Of a stretch of DNA of 64,000 bases, positions 11,562 through 24,853 are shown one piece after another. Both the position numbers and the translations under genes were made by a program. The notes beneath the pieces are model-generated. The model did no database searches. It saw nothing but the letters and a program-made list of their open reading frames with translations, and was not told the origin of the DNA. This DNA comes from Dillenia suffruticosa. Its lineage: Eukaryota; Streptophyta; Magnoliopsida; Dilleniales; Dilleniaceae. The stretch's first letter is position 1, and every line of letters begins with the position of its first letter. The DNA lies in assembly GCA_033439265.1 (NCBI GenBank), contig JAVTVX010000035.1, forward strand, positions 4,010,001 through 4,074,000, given 5' to 3'.

Positions 11562-14500
11562 TGATCAGAAGAATTAAAGCATAGCAAGCTGACCCAGGAA
11601 ATAAAGAATAACCAAATTCTCCAATTTACTCCATTATCTTGAAATTCCATATTCAGAATTCAGAATTCAGCATTCCCAGCGGCATTCAGGCAGTGACATT
11701 GTAAACATACTTCCAATTCCCAGCATCGTTGTCTTGAAACCAAGAGGCCTACCATTTTTCATCTCTCAATCCAGGACAGAGCAACCACCCGATGGATATC
11801 ATTATTGCTCTTATTGCTTGAAACAATGAAATTTACTACAGTATACAACAGTTGATTATCTTAGGATACAAGACCTCAAAACAAATGATAAAAATTGGCC
11901 ACACAGACAAACATAAAAACACAAGTCCTTGATCTACTTTGGGGATTAGAAATATTAACATGCCAAGTACTGCAGTCTACTGTGATAATATATTCTAGGA
12001 TAGCTGTGATTGCCAAGAAAAAGTTTTAAAGCAACAGATTAAAAGAGATAATAATGAAATATATAATAAGCAAAACATTTTTGTTTCTCATAATTCTCTC
12101 TCTAATGGGTACATAAGTGACAGCATTGTTTTCATTCACATTCATCCTTCAATTCTAGTCATTGTCAAAAGAATATTAAACCAGTTAAAGCCACCAAAAG
12201 AAACATACCAAAGTTCTCATTCCACCTTTCAGATAGTGGATACCAAAGGGCAAACAAAAAAGTCTCGCCTCCAATTAAGGACTTATCACCAAAAAGTGCA
12301 CAGAATGTCACCAAAACAATCATACTACTCAGAAACAAAACTAAATACCTGATGTTACCAAGTACCTCTAGGTCACCTTAAACACAGTTGCACAATCAGG
12401 AATCTCACTGTATTTATTCTCCATTCCTGAAATAAGGAATCATTTCTGGACTGCAGGCTTAACAAAATCTGGCAAGAAAAGAGTAGGAATTGCACTACAT
12501 TTTGTTCTCCAACTTGCTCTTGCTACTTGTTTGGCACGCAGACCCCACCTTTCTGATGTTCACTTTCTTGAAGAGAAACAGTAATATACATTCATCAAAA
12601 AGTTAAAATTGACAATGGGCAGAAATCATCGACTGGAGCATCAAACATAGTGTACAGCTTCAGCATCATGCTCATTTAAGTTCACATTTTCCCCCTTCCA
12701 ATGTTATTAGGTACTGCAAGGAAGAATTTGCAAGGGATTAAAAGAAGATAAAAGTTCCATGGAATAAAATAAGGCATCCAACTTGAGATATACAAGAGAT
12801 AAGGAAAAAAAATGTTTACATTATGTGAATGGGAATGTATAGGCAGGCAAGCAGTGAAAATGACAAGCTAGATCTAATTCATAACTAGCAAGGCTCATTT
12901 CATCATATTTGCAAGGCTCATCCCACATGTGCAAGTGGATACAGGGGTAACTACTTACAACATCTACAACATCGCCTCATTAGTTTCCACAAATTTGTAA
13001 GAATAATACAGTCATGTTGCAACAACAATATGCATATGATTGAAAAGCAAAACAAGGAAAACAGAAAAAGGCCCCACTCTGAAATAGTAAAGCTGTCTTA
13101 AAAACTGATAAAAGTGTTTTCCTGCTAGAAAGCATTATGGAAACTTCTTATCTTAACCATGCTTAGGCCAATCGGTACTTTGCCCTCTTTAGTTAAATAA
13201 AAGATGAGGACTTCATCATGTGTTTAGTCTGTTTGACTACCAGTTACATCTTCACACAGATCTTGTCCTTGTTGCCAGAGATGAGGATGTCATACGGATT
13301 AGGCCGACAAGTACCATACCTTCTTTAGTTACCTTAATGCTTCTCAGTCGCTGCAATCTCATAATACCAGTGGCTGCACTATTATCCTGGCCATGACTGC
13401 ATCTATCAAGAAAAATAAAACATGAGCATTTACCATGGCAAGTTCCCACATGTTGCAGGCTAGAGGACATTGCCGGCACTAATATATAGCAAAATGCATT
13501 CATTTAACGGTTTTAAATCTATGAACCAGAGGCTTAGAACTCCAAAAAATAAGAAACATTTAGCCATAAAGCATCATGAGAAATGCGTTATCTTAAAAGC
13601 ATAAACAAATAAAATGAAAACCAGGAAGCCTTGTCCATTTCCAGCAGCATTGCATGCAAATTAGGAAATGATGCGAAGGCAAAATGAAAGAATGTTTACT
13701 ACAATGGAAAAGTAGTTTGTAATTCACACCATCATAGGAACCATGTAAGAAAATATCAAGAATTAACATTTTCCTATAAAACCAGAGACGGATGAACAAG
13801 ATGATTTGCAATAGTACAACCAACAATCAGGATACAATAAAGGGCTCACCTGACGCACAAAATGCTCCCCGACTTAGTGCGGGGGTAGAGGGAGGGTGGA
13901 TGCGTATGTATGTAGCCTTACCCTTGCATTTTTGCGAAGAGGCTGTTTCCACGCCTCAAATGCAATAGTTTAACCACACACTTGACTTACAGTCTAAACG
14001 AGGCCAGGAATCATTGAATGTTGCTCTTAGAGTTCTGCTGCAAGGAAAGAGTTATTACTCGGTACTAAAACATTTATACTTTCATTTAAAACTTCTAAAT
14101 TTCAAATGGAAAGCTACCAAGCTACAGTCATCAAAAAATAATGATGTCATCCATGTCAAGTTTACAATTAGATTGTAGATGCATCTTCATACTGACAAAC
14201 ATAGTAACCCATCATTAGCTTGCTATGGGAAGCATTCTCATGCTGACAGCCACAGCTCCTGACTCCAACTTTCCGGCTGATAAATCAATAACTGGGAACA
14301 GAATTTTCATGTGAGAAACACATCACATGGTCCAAAGAGATTGAAAGTTAGCATCAGGAACGAAGAAAGTAGACCCAATGTAAATGAAAGATTGGCATTT
14401 CTAGTTAAATTAAGTTCCGAATAAAGAAAAGCTCGTAAGCAAATGGATAAGGGAGAATAATCATGTCATACAAAACTATAGGAACAAAACAGCTGATGCA

Positions 14501-14944
14501 TAGACACATCTAATTGATGCAAGCGCAAAAAGAACTTGGAAAATGGGCAAAGATTAAAATCATCGGCGCATGCATATTTTGGTAAATAGAAGATTACAAA
14601 CAAAATCACTCATACAGGTTCTTGAGGTACAGGAGAAATAGTACCTTCATGACTTCTGAAGCCTGAAGGGAAGCTTTAAATACATTTTCTTTTTAATCTT
14701 ATACTCTACGAAGAAGAAACAATCATCTAACAGGGAAAAGAAAAATATTTTTCTCCTTATCAAGAAGCCAATGGGAATTCATTATCTCCTTTCTTGTATT
14801 GTTATGTACAGTGAGTACAACAGACATTCTACAAACATTTCCTTCAGCAGGATAACAAAGTTTTATTATCAAATATTTGCTAACTACAGAGAGAGAGAGA
14901 GAGAGAAGAAATCCAAGAACCCGTTTTACCATCTGCTACTGCCA
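11562..14944. other. non-coding stretch between DnaJ-like and RING genes
   Basis: This AT-rich stretch has no supported coding exon. A segment at 13341-13409 has both splice borders and an open frame on the minus strand (acceptor TTGATAG, donor GTAACT) and could be a non-coding 5' exon of the DnaJ-like gene, but I could not link it. A SINE-like fragment lies at 13864-13970. The part next to 14945 should hold the 3' untranslated region of the RING gene. Confidence 0.45.
13864..13970 (-). mobile_element. fragment of an Au-like plant SINE
   Basis: Read on the minus strand, the block contains GTGGAAACAGCCTCTT, then ATGCAAGGGTAAGGCT, then a pyrimidine-rich CCACCCTCCCTCTACCCCCG stretch. This matches the 3' body of the Au-type tRNA-derived SINE family widespread in angiosperms, as I recall it. 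The tRNA-like head with its A and B boxes is missing or too diverged to see, so this is a truncated copy. Confidence 0.6.
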
Positions 14945-16069
14945 CTATCTAGTGTATTCCGCATCACTATCATTTTCCAAGGACCAAGGATGGCTACGCC
15001 TCCTTGAAGAACCACTGAAATCTAACCTTCTTCTGACTGAATCTCCAGGGGATGGAGTTGAACGAGAGGATGAACGTCTTAATCTACCAAAAAAGGAGAC
15101 AAAATTGCGAAATGCACCACTTAGTCTTCCTCTTTCTCTCGACCTGCTTCCTCTTGCTGTCCATGACCATGAAATCCTCCTGGGAGCACCAGAAGCGTTA
15201 AATCCACCATCCATCTCAGTGTAAACAGCAGGAAGCTCGCGCTCCGCTGCTCTTCTAACCCCAGGAAACCTTCCAACGGCAAATCCACCACCAGGCAATC
15301 TCCAAATGGTCAGGCCCACCGTTTCCTCATCTGAGGACTGCTGTACTGCATCTCCATCCGTATCCGGGGAATTCCTCACACTTCCATGCACATCAGTGGG
15401 CAACTCATGGCGACAAACAGGACAAGAATTCCGTATAGAAAGCCAAGGAAGTATACACTGCGAATGATATATGTGTTGACAAGGCATTTCTCGAGCCTCC
15501 GAATCAATCTCAAAAGCTTCTTTACAGACTGCACAATGCGACTCCATCACAACATGGCTTGAAACAATCTTGATAGTGGGCATTGACTCAACAGCAGCCT
15601 TTGACGCCGGTGGCTGATCAAACTGCCCAATCCCATTAATCTCCAACTGAGTCAACTGCTCAAGCAGCCGCTCAAACCCCGAACCCATCAAGAAATCCGA
15701 CATACCAGCTGGTAAAGGCCGAAGCCCAGAACCCGACCCATCATCATAGAACAACTCAAAGTTTCCCCTTTCATTTCCACCTTCACCTCCTCGATCACCA
15801 GGCCCAGGAAGAACAATCACCGGATTATAGGACGACCTATCCCCACGATTCCTCCTGAGATTATTTCGAAACCCTAAATTCAGATTATTCTCTCCAACAT
15901 ACATTGCAGCAGTTGGTAATCGATCACGTCCTGATCGAGACGAATTGTCGACTTCCTCGACAAACCCACCACCACAATCAGGGCATGCTATGGCTGTTGC
16001 TTCTTCAGCCCGAACCCTAACAACTCTACCGCATCTATAGCACCAGTAAGAAGAACCCCTTGAAGCCAT
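14945..16069 (-). CDS. RING-H2 E3 ubiquitin ligase with zinc ribbon and DUF1117 (RDUF type)
   Basis: This is an intronless gene for 374 residues. The N-terminal zinc ribbon has Cys 10/13 and Cys 29/32 (WCYRC and CPDC). A central RING-H2 finger has the C3H2C3 set Cys179, Cys182, Cys197, His199, His202, Cys205, Cys216 and Cys219, including the typical PWL before the last pair. A C-terminal DUF1117 region starts near residue 250 with the block TIWRLPGGGFAVGRF. The tail is rich in Arg and Ser. This order is that of Arabidopsis RDUF1 and RDUF2, E3 ligases linked to ABA and drought responses; the link to stress here is inference. The start ATG precedes the conserved zinc ribbon directly. Length agrees with the family. 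An inverted-repeat element ends about 280 bp upstream of the ATG and may lie in the promoter. Confidence 0.93.
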   Translation of the reverse strand: MASRGSSYWCYRCGRVVRVRAEEATAIACPDCGGGFVEEVDNSSRSGRDRLPTAAMYVGENNLNLGFRNNLRRNRGDRSSYNPVIVLPGPGDRGGEGGNERGNFELFYDDGSGSGLRPLPAGMSDFLMGSGFERLLEQLTQLEINGIGQFDQPPASKAAVESMPTIKIVSSHVVMESHCAVCKEAFEIDSEAREMPCQHIYHSQCILPWLSIRNSCPVCRHELPTDVHGSVRNSPDTDGDAVQQSSDEETVGLTIWRLPGGGFAVGRFPGVRRAAERELPAVYTEMDGGFNASGAPRRISWSWTARGSRSRERGRLSGAFRNFVSFFGRLRRSSSRSTPSPGDSVRRRLDFSGSSRRRSHPWSLENDSDAEYTR

Positions 16070-16352
16070 TGATAAATTCAGACTAAAAGAAAATCCTAAA
16101 ATAGAAATCCCTTGGCGCCATAAAAGATCTACTACTCTACGGTGCGTTCAAAACCTTGCAGTGAAAAGATTCAATCTTCAGATCTAAGGAAACCGAAGAA
16201 TTACCTCGAATCTACATTCTTTAGTCTCAAATCAGTACGATCAAATGAAACCATGAAAAAGCCTTTCGGAAGGACGTAGTGAGAGCAGAAATGATTCTCC
16301 ACAAGTAATTGTAAACAGAGAGTTAGAAGGTTCAAGTATTGATGATATCAAA

Positions 16353-16896
16353 CGAGGAGCTTTGTACGGAAATAACCTAAAAAAATTAAAATTCCTACAA
16401 AAAAACCATCACTGAAATATAATTTCAGAAATCAATCACCCATGCATGTAACAGAAGAGGCGACATGGTTTGAAGACGCGACATACTCGTCTTAACATTC
16501 CGGCTTCTCTGGCTGGGGGTCTTGATCAGACCATCTTGTTGGCCTGTTCCTGCTAGGTTCGATGGCTTCTAAATGGAGGAAAGGGGCGGAGGCAGTTATC
16601 AATACCAAGCCCGGTCCTCTCACTGGTGCAAGTGGTAAAAAGGCAAAGAAATCTTCTGGAAGAGACAAGTTAGTTGTCGGATGAACGAGTATGTCGGAAT
16701 GCGCAGATGGTGGCGGATGAAATCTTCTCGTGCAAGCTCTCACCGTCAAGAAGCCGGAATGCACAGAGAGTGGTGGATGAACTAGCACGTCGCATCTTCA
16801 AGACGCGACATACGTAAGTTGCTTTTCGAATTACTTTTTGATGAGGGCCTTTTTAGAAATTTTTTTTTTAAAGTTATTTCCGTATAAAGCTCATCG
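16353..16896. mobile_element. non-autonomous inverted-repeat element near RING promoter
   Basis: The left end reads CGAGGAGCTTTGTACGG and the reverse complement of the right end reads CGATGAGCTTTATACGG; both continue into AAATAAC and a poly-A-rich block. Further in, GACGCGACATAC and CATTCCGGCTTCT occur near both ends in matching order, so the inverted repeat extends imperfectly for over 100 bp. No transposase frame is present. I could not find a clear target-site duplication. The long terminal inverted repeat suggests a Mutator-type MITE, which is inference. Confidence 0.6.
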
Positions 16897-17207
16897 AAAG
16901 AGCGCCTCCGTTGTCTTTCGCCCCCACCCCCGAAAACCCTAATTTAGAGAGAGAGGAAGGAATCTGAACGGCAAAAGCGCGTCGTTTGTAAGTGTGATAC
17001 TTGGGTGCGGTTAATGCAAGGGCTACATATCAAAGACGCGAGTTGTGCTGTGGTTGAGTGATTAAAACGTCGTCGACTCACCTTGGACTGCGGCGACCGA
17101 TGGATTTTACCCCGTCAGGTCACTCGTCCAACTGCCGTAAACCAGTCTTTTATGCCTATTACGACATCGTTTTACCACAGTAACATCGCCTCGTAAGCAT
17201 GAAATGC

Positions 17208-17216
17208 AGCACTCAC
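17208..17216. repeat. left target-site duplication
   Basis: AGCACTCAC, which matches AGCTCTCAC at 17833-17841 at eight of nine positions. Confidence 0.6.
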
Positions 17217-17832
17217 AGGGACCGGTTAGACCCGAACGAAACCCGTGATCCACACGAATCTAAGATGTTCGGATAAGGTTAATTTGGGATTTTGGTTATA
17301 TCGGCTTGGATTTGGGTCGATAATTAAAAAATCCGAATTAACCCAGCCTAATACATAAATATGTTATAATCATAAAAGTAAAAGTGAAATTAAGAAAAAA
17401 AAATGTTTCCCCTTTGAGTTTTATGTAAAAAAGAAAAGATAAAAAATTTTCTTCTTTCTTTGTGTTCGTTTAAAAAAATTTTTATTTATTTATTTTTTAA
17501 ATCCTAACTGTCATATTTTAATTTGCACATACTATTTGATAGTTGAGAATATTATTTTTAATTTATCAGGCAATGATTTGTTACACTAACTTGTTGTACT
17601 TTTGGATGAATTTTGTTTTTTATTTTAAATTTGTGTTTTAAAACCGGGTAAAATGAATTTAATTAATATTATAATTATTATTTAATGTGTTTATGATTTG
17701 TATTTGATAAAATAGAGAATTTTCATTAAAAAAAAATCTCGGGTTTGGATACCTATCCGAATTTAAATAATTTCTTTGGGTTCCGGATAAAATAGTGTAC
17801 TCGGGTTTAGGTACCCGACCGGACACAGCCCT
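17217..17832. mobile_element. non-autonomous DNA transposon, hAT- or MULE-like
   Basis: The element starts AGGGACCGG and its reverse complement starts AGGGCTGTGTCCGG, followed by GGGTACC and repeated ACCCG-type motifs. These CGGGTA/ACCCG sub-terminal motifs are usual in plant hAT MITEs. Direct repeats of 8-9 bp flank it with one mismatch. A 9-bp duplication would point to Mutator and an 8-bp one to hAT, and the boundary is ambiguous by one base. The interior is AT-rich and codes for nothing. Confidence 0.6.
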
Positions 17833-17841
17833 AGCTCTCAC
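17833..17841. repeat. right target-site duplication
   Basis: AGCTCTCAC, partner of the copy at 17208-17216. Confidence 0.6.
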
Positions 17842-19623
17842 CAAATGTGTTGAGACCTTAAGAGAGGCTCTCATTCTTGCCTCCTCCATTCTCAATTGAT
17901 AAAATTTTATCAAAATCTCATATTCAAATTATCGTGAATATATATATTTTCATAATTTTCATAATTTTTATGTTAAAAAAAAATTCTTGCCTTCTCCGTC
18001 AAGCGTGAATAGTCTTCTAAACTAGTTATTTTCTACTTAAAATTGAGTGGTTAATGTTGTTAAATAGATTTAGTTTATTTTGTTAAACTTTTTGATATTC
18101 TTAATATTTATTCACAAACAAAAAATGTGACTAAATTATGTATAAATATAACTTTAAACTAAGTGTAAAGAAAAAAAACGAATTGGTGAATATTCTCTAA
18201 CATAGTTCAACATAACCAACCTTTGCAAAATGCAGGTGAAGAAAAAGAGCAGAGGAGACAATGCTTAGGAAAAATTAATTGCAGAGAAAAATTCTAGAAA
18301 TAAGCAAATAGTGGGTAATTTATTTGCCAATTATATAAATGGGTTATTCTATTTTTGTAAATAATAATCTCTGTGAAAATGTAAGCATGATTCACCTAAT
18401 AACACAGCCATACATATAGATTATCTTTGGCATCTGGCTTTTCTTTTATGTGGATTAATTATGGTAAACTCCTCTCTGGCTTGCTTTGGATAATCAAAAG
18501 TGCAAGATAGCTGTGCTCTTTAAATATTTTCGACCGACTGCATTCAGGACATTATTAATATTATTAACAACGACTTGGTTTGGTTTTTGCAGTGATTAAG
18601 GGTTAGGAATTCAAGGAGAGAAGAGACAAATAGAAATGGGTGTCGGAAAAAAGCCAGAGACGATGTGAGAAGGAGAACCCTAATCAGCAGTATTTTGGGT
18701 CCTACGTGGGCCTTAGGGTCTTCCTCTTGATTGGGCTTCATGGATCCCTGAATTTTATTCTTTGTAATGATTAAATATTTGAACTTTAGAAAGTATAATA
18801 AATCGAGCCCTTTGTTGGTAACTGTATCACGTTGACGGTTAAAAAATAGTTGAAACGACGTCGCTTTTCAGGTGGAATTGCACTTACTAGGTTGACGTCA
18901 CACTTGGACAAGAATGCTAACGTGGTACCCACCACTTCGGCCAAAGTTGACAGAAAGGGGAAAAACTCTCTGATTGTCTCTCTCTTTCCCTTCCCCACTC
19001 CTCCCTCCTCTCTCTCGTGCCGCAGCAGCCATGGCCGCAGCTGATGCCGCCGGATTGCAATACAGCACTATGGCCCTTGGCCTCCGGACGACGGCGGACC
19101 ATTCCCAGCCTCCAGGGTGCCCTCTCTTGGCCTCCGGTGGGCGAAGAGAGGCCCTTAGCCGCGAGCAAGACTCGCGGCTGAACCACTCTATCACAAGGGA
19201 GAGAGGATGATCGGATTGGCGGCTAAGGCGAATCAGGGTGATGGATTGACGATGAACAGTTTTAGAGTTCTTCATTTTAACCAACTCGTCTTCGCCGCCT
19301 GTAAGTTACAGCCATCTGTGACCGAACTGACCAATGACTGCTCCGAGCATTCGTGTGTGTAGACGTTTCAAAGACCAAGAATTCAAAAGGCGCCCACCTT
19401 TTTAGTGGACATATTTTGAAATTATGGCAAAACCTTATCACCGCATGATTTGATCATCTTAGGGTCAAAAAAAGGGGTGATTTTTGTCTCTGCGTCTCTC
19501 TCCCTCACTTCTCCTGTCTGATTTTGTGAATTTGCACCAGCCGCATTGCGGCACCCAATTTATTGTACACTTGGAGAATACGAAACAAAGAGATCACAAA
19601 CACAAATTTCCTTTCACTCTCGG

Positions 19624-19674
19624 GCAAAGCAAAGCAAAGCAAACCAAACAAAACCAAACCAAACCAAACCAAAA
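19624..19674. repeat. pentanucleotide repeat (CAAAG / AAACC)
   Basis: Short runs of CAAAG change into AAACC units. Confidence 0.85.
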
Positions 19675-21929
19675 TTTTAACGTATATTTAAACTTATAAT
19701 TCTAAAAAAACTTATAAATTTTAAGGATAACAGTATTTATAATTATACTTTTGAAGATTTCTATAATTCTTTTCTTAAAATGTCAAAAGCGCAGCTGCTC
19801 CACCCTTCTCCCCCTTGCTTTTGGCCTGGAAAAGAAAAAAAAAAATCATTTTTGAGTCTCTGCAACTTCTTTTTTTTTTTTTTTAATGCATTTGGCACTT
19901 TTTAAAATAGTAAATAAACTCATATTAGATGGTTTGAGAATAAGTGAGTTGTGTATATAAACATCATCTTGTAAATGTAGGCATCAAAATGTTGAATATG
20001 CCCAAGTGATAAATTTCTATATATCGAAACCATTTATAGATGTACACTATTATCAGGTTTTGAAAACTCCATTTTTCGTGATGAATATTTTCACAATTAT
20101 TTCATTTCACAGAACACATTTTGGTAACAAAAGGAAACAAACTCCCTTTTTTTTTTTTTTTTTTTACAAAAGAGGTCGAAATAAGTTAACTCCTAAAATA
20201 AACTATTCTTCAAATATTACATATCAAAAAAAGGATACATCTCGTTGGAAGGTAAGAAAAATTCATAGAAGTTAACTTTAAAATAAAGAATAATTTAATG
20301 ATTATAATTTTTTCAATGAGTCATGATTTGATTCAAAATTCATATTAAAAATAAAATCAATGATAGAGAAGGTACAATTATGGTGAGGACATGCGCACAA
20401 GAATTGCGGGACGCAAAAAGGGATCATGTGCACTCAGTGCGTTGAATGACCCGATGGGATTCTCGAGCAAACAAACTTTAGTAAAAGAAAGAAAAAAGTT
20501 CTTCATCTTTCCAACGTTTTTTTTTTATGGGACAAGATTTCTTTCACTTTATTGCATTTTTTTTTTTTTTTGGTTATTTTATACTTTTTAAAATCAATCG
20601 AAAGTTTAATGTTGCAGTAGTAACACGATGCTTGTTGAGTATTAAATTATTTTGATTGAATATTTTTTTTTTAATCAGAAAAATTGAATTTAAATTTTAA
20701 AAATAACGAAAAAAATTTAATCCTAAAAGTGAATATTATAATATTCAAACCAGATTAATTAGGTAAACAAAAAAAAATAATAATAATGCTTGTCGAGTTG
20801 GAGATTTCCATTATTTGATATCATTTTTCCCGATGATGGGGCCATATTCTTGGTGAACCCCAGCTTGATTTGGCGATGGTAGGGATATGATATTAATGGA
20901 GCGAACAATACATGTGTCTTCATTAATCCCACATTTTGGATACAAACAACCTTAAAGATCCTGAAACGATTTGGCAACCAAATAATACTCGTAAAGAGCT
21001 AGGTACAATTATTGGAAGATACACTATGCTCACGTGTTAAGAGGGAACAACTTTTTTCCTAATCTTTTTAATATTTATTGTAAAAGAACGCATTTTTTTT
21101 TTTAACTTCTTTAATTTCTAGAGATTTCTATCGAATTTAGTACCATTCAAATGATTAGGTAGAGGGCAATAAGAATTTTTGGATCTAATAATATTAAAAT
21201 TTTTTTTCTTAATTTGAAATTTTGAATTCAAAACTCTATTTTCTATTTTGTTTCTTGTTTTTAAAAGGAAAAGTAATTTTGTATTGTTTGATTTTCAAAC
21301 GTAGCTTTATCTTAAAATTCAAGTTTCAAGATTTCAAACAATTTTCAAAATTCTCTTCCTAATACGGCCAATTTTGACATTATCTTTTGATATTTTCTTT
21401 GTGCCTACGTAATTAGATTGGAAAGTGGAAAAGAACCCGCCGATATGTTTTGCATTGAAATGTAAGAGATAAAGAGTGTCCATATTAATATGTTGGGTCA
21501 AAATGATTCTGATACATAGAATTTTTGTTAATCCGATATTTTTATTTAAAAAATTCCTTACTCTTTGTCAACACTATTTTCAAAGATTTAGTGTTTTTAT
21601 TATAATGGCCAATAAATAAATAAATAAATTTATGTAAAAGGAAAAAGAAAATAGGAAGTTTTGAGAATTTGAGGGCCGGAAAACACCAAAAGAGACGTGC
21701 CGTGGATATTCAAACGCCAACTAGACGCCATGTGTTTGTGACGCGGAAGGGTCCCACCATGTCACTGTCGTCTCTGGTGGCGATCAAGCTGCCGCCTCAC
21801 GAGTCAAACATAATTCATTCGTTTCCATCTACCAAAGTCCACAATCCCTTAACCACTTTCAAACCCACCATCCTTTCTAAAGCTCCATTGGACCCACTGC
21901 AAGGTCCACCAGGCCCTCTCTCTATTCGA

Positions 21930-22209
21930 ACATAATTTATAATGACCCATTTAAAAAAATTACCATCCTAACAGAATTTTTTTCATATGCAAATCACTAA
22001 TCAAAGTCAGAAACTTAGTTAAAGCACTCTCTCTCTACTATATCAATCAGTATCCAAAATTATACTATGATTAATTCAATTCTGAACTTACAGTGACTCA
22101 TTTAAGAGGGTTACCATCACAACGTAGTTTTTTTTATATCCAAATCACGAATCGAACTCAGGAACTTGGTTAAGAGATTTAATATCATATCTCACTAGAT
22201 CAACTATCC
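21930..22209. repeat. diverged direct duplication, unit about 130 bp
   Basis: Segments about 21930-22057 and about 22077-22209 share, in order, GACYCATTTAA, TTACCATC, a T run followed by ATATSCAAATCAC, then RAACTTRGTTAA and ATCAAYNRKTATCC. Copies are diverged, so the duplication is not recent. The second copy contains AATCGAACTC, which resembles a reverse-complement pol III B box, so a SINE origin is possible. Confidence 0.65.
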
Positions 22210-22885
22210 ATTGATTCTCTCTCTCATGATCTCTCCCCTCGCATGCATGTATGACTATCATCATCAACCTTATCACCTCATGATGATGAATGTGCATGTA
22301 TGTATGTGAAATGAATAATAACATCTGGAACAAGTCTAATCAACCAATGCTTTAGTCATTGCTGGAGCTGATTCAGACTCAAAGTAGGGTCAATGTGATT
22401 TTAAGCATATGTCCATTATATTGATGTTGATGTATTCCATTCCCGAACCCCATATCACTTCATATATTATCTTCTTAATAATACCCGCCAAAATTAGGTT
22501 ATTCAAAAAATTATTTATTCTAATAGAGCTTAAGCCCATTGCGTATGCAGAAGACCTATTATTTTGTTTTATCAAATTAATTAAAATATATCAAATTAGT
22601 CCAAATTAATCATACGCATGCACAGCTCTCATTTTCTAGGTTTTATTTTGGTATTATATAAATTATTTAATCTTTTCCTTAATATCATTCTTCTTGAGCC
22701 AGGTTGGATGGTGTCCTGACCACACATATATATAGGCCATGGAATATATTTATTTTTTAATCCATTATTTTCCATGGATTATGAAAGTTCATATAATTAG
22801 GCATTAATGACGGAAGCAATATCAAGTGTCGGTGAGTCAAAAACAGAACCTTCCCAATACATACCCTCATGACGATGAATCGGCG

Positions 22886-22890
<5 letters not shown>

Positions 22891-22919
<29 letters not shown>
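22891..22919. repeat. (CT)n microsatellite
   Basis: An uninterrupted CT run followed by a short CA run. Confidence 0.92.
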
Positions 22920-22926
<7 letters not shown>

Positions 22927-24853
22927 GACACACTGGTAGATGCTTAGATGAAGCTCCATTTAGCACAGCTGTGAGTTATGCTCCTAAACCACATGATGGG
23001 TATAAATTTAATTGCGTGGTTACTAATAATGCATAACATAATTTTATTAATAAATCACATTTGCATTCCTTTAGATTCATGAATGGTTTCCATGGATTTC
23101 TGATGATGCCAAGTGCATTTGGTGACAAGGGGCGCAGCATACCAAAACTAGGTGTACTCATTCACTTCAAAAATAGCTTTAATATCATTTCCACATTAAT
23201 TATAAAATTCAAAGATTTTCTTTTACTTTCAATAGACAAACAAACAACATGTAAATGGAAGCTCAATAAGATAAAATTATAATTACAAGCTGGACGAACT
23301 GATCTACAAATTTCAGGCTATTGTTATGAAAAAAATATTTATTTTGGAGTTTAGGGTTCACAGAAATTTACTTCATCTTTGTATTTTCGACTCGTAATTA
23401 GGATTTGCTCTTCTGTCCTTGTGGGTATAAACATTAAACTACATTGAGGGTGATAAGGATGATCTTAACCTTAATCCCTAAAATCATGGGGGGAAGATCA
23501 ATGCTATTTATAGTATTGATCCAAACAAGCAAGCTTTTATCTTCTTTGGTTTTATTCGCCATAAAAGGAGGCTTCAGCTATCAACACACCCAGTTTTATT
23601 TCTTTAAGCATTCTTAGTGCTAGCAATCTAATCACAGTCTCTAAGTTTTTTTTGTTAAGATTTCTTTTTCATCTCAATTGCAATTCATCAATAAAATTAA
23701 AATAAGCATTTAATACCCGATTATCTTAAGTCTTATCAATTATATGGGTCAGTTAAATAAGTTATCACACACTAAAAAATAAAAATAAAAATATTATAGT
23801 AAAAAAGATTAAGTAAATGTCATTAATTGACTAATTATTTGGGGAAAAAAAAGATAATATTACAGATGAAAGGGTTGTTTGATACCCTTTTCAGGAGATA
23901 ACTTTTGGGTATTTGCCAAATACCCACCACAAGTAGGATTTCCAATACTGATAATGGGTATGAATAGAATTACTTATATAATGCTAAAAATTAGGGTTTC
24001 AACTTCCATTATATATATATTTTGTCACACTCCCCTCCCATAGGGCAATAAACGATTTGGAAAGGTGTGAACACTACTAGCCGTAAGCATATTCTGTTTG
24101 ACTGTCACATCCCTATTTGCTGAGATTCGTCGATTTACTTTCTCAAAACTTTAAAAATATAATTTTTCTTATTGCCGACTAAATTATAATTTGTTTCATC
24201 AAGGAAAAAAAAATAACAAAATCTTTATCATGTTTAATGTCCTTTTCTAGTAAAATAAAATAAATAAAAAGGGTTTTGAATATTTATAATAATTGTGCGA
24301 AATTTTTGACTATTTCTAGTATAAATCGAATGGTTTAGTAGATTAGTTTGGCTTTTTCCTCCTGTTTTCTTTATTGCTAAAATCCAAAAAAAAAGAAAAA
24401 AAAAAGGGACATTTCCCTAGTCACGTCGATGGAGGCATTTCAGCTATTACGAAATTGATTGTGCAGAATACAGGTAAAAAACAAACAAATTTCATGTCAC
24501 ATTGAAATAAATTCATCCCATTTTGTATTTATAGAATGGAGATTTGAAAGGTACCATTGATCATCTCAAAACCCAACATTTTTTTCCCTACAAAATAAAA
24601 ATAAATGTAATTGAAAATCCCATTTTTCTTCTAGGGTTCTCTAAGTGCATTTAAAATTTTTGAGATTTGATTTAACTAAAATTAAGTGAAATTTTTAATA
24701 TAAAAAATTATGTATATAATTATTAATTTAGATATCTTATAATAAAATTTGATTCTTATTTATAAAACCATATATTTCTATTAAAAATTTTTAGTTTAGT
24801 TAAAATATATTATAAAATAAAGTAAAAAGAAATAGAGAGTTTTTAAATATTAT

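Noticed and set aside
19031-19210. Open frame starting MAAADAAG in a GC-richer block
   Set aside because: Short, no domain, and no clear donor site; frames on the opposite strand are longer.
23906-23926. Perfect 10-bp palindrome TGGGTATTTG C CAAATACCCA
   Set aside because: A single short inverted repeat without flanking structure is expected by chance at this scale in AT-rich DNA.
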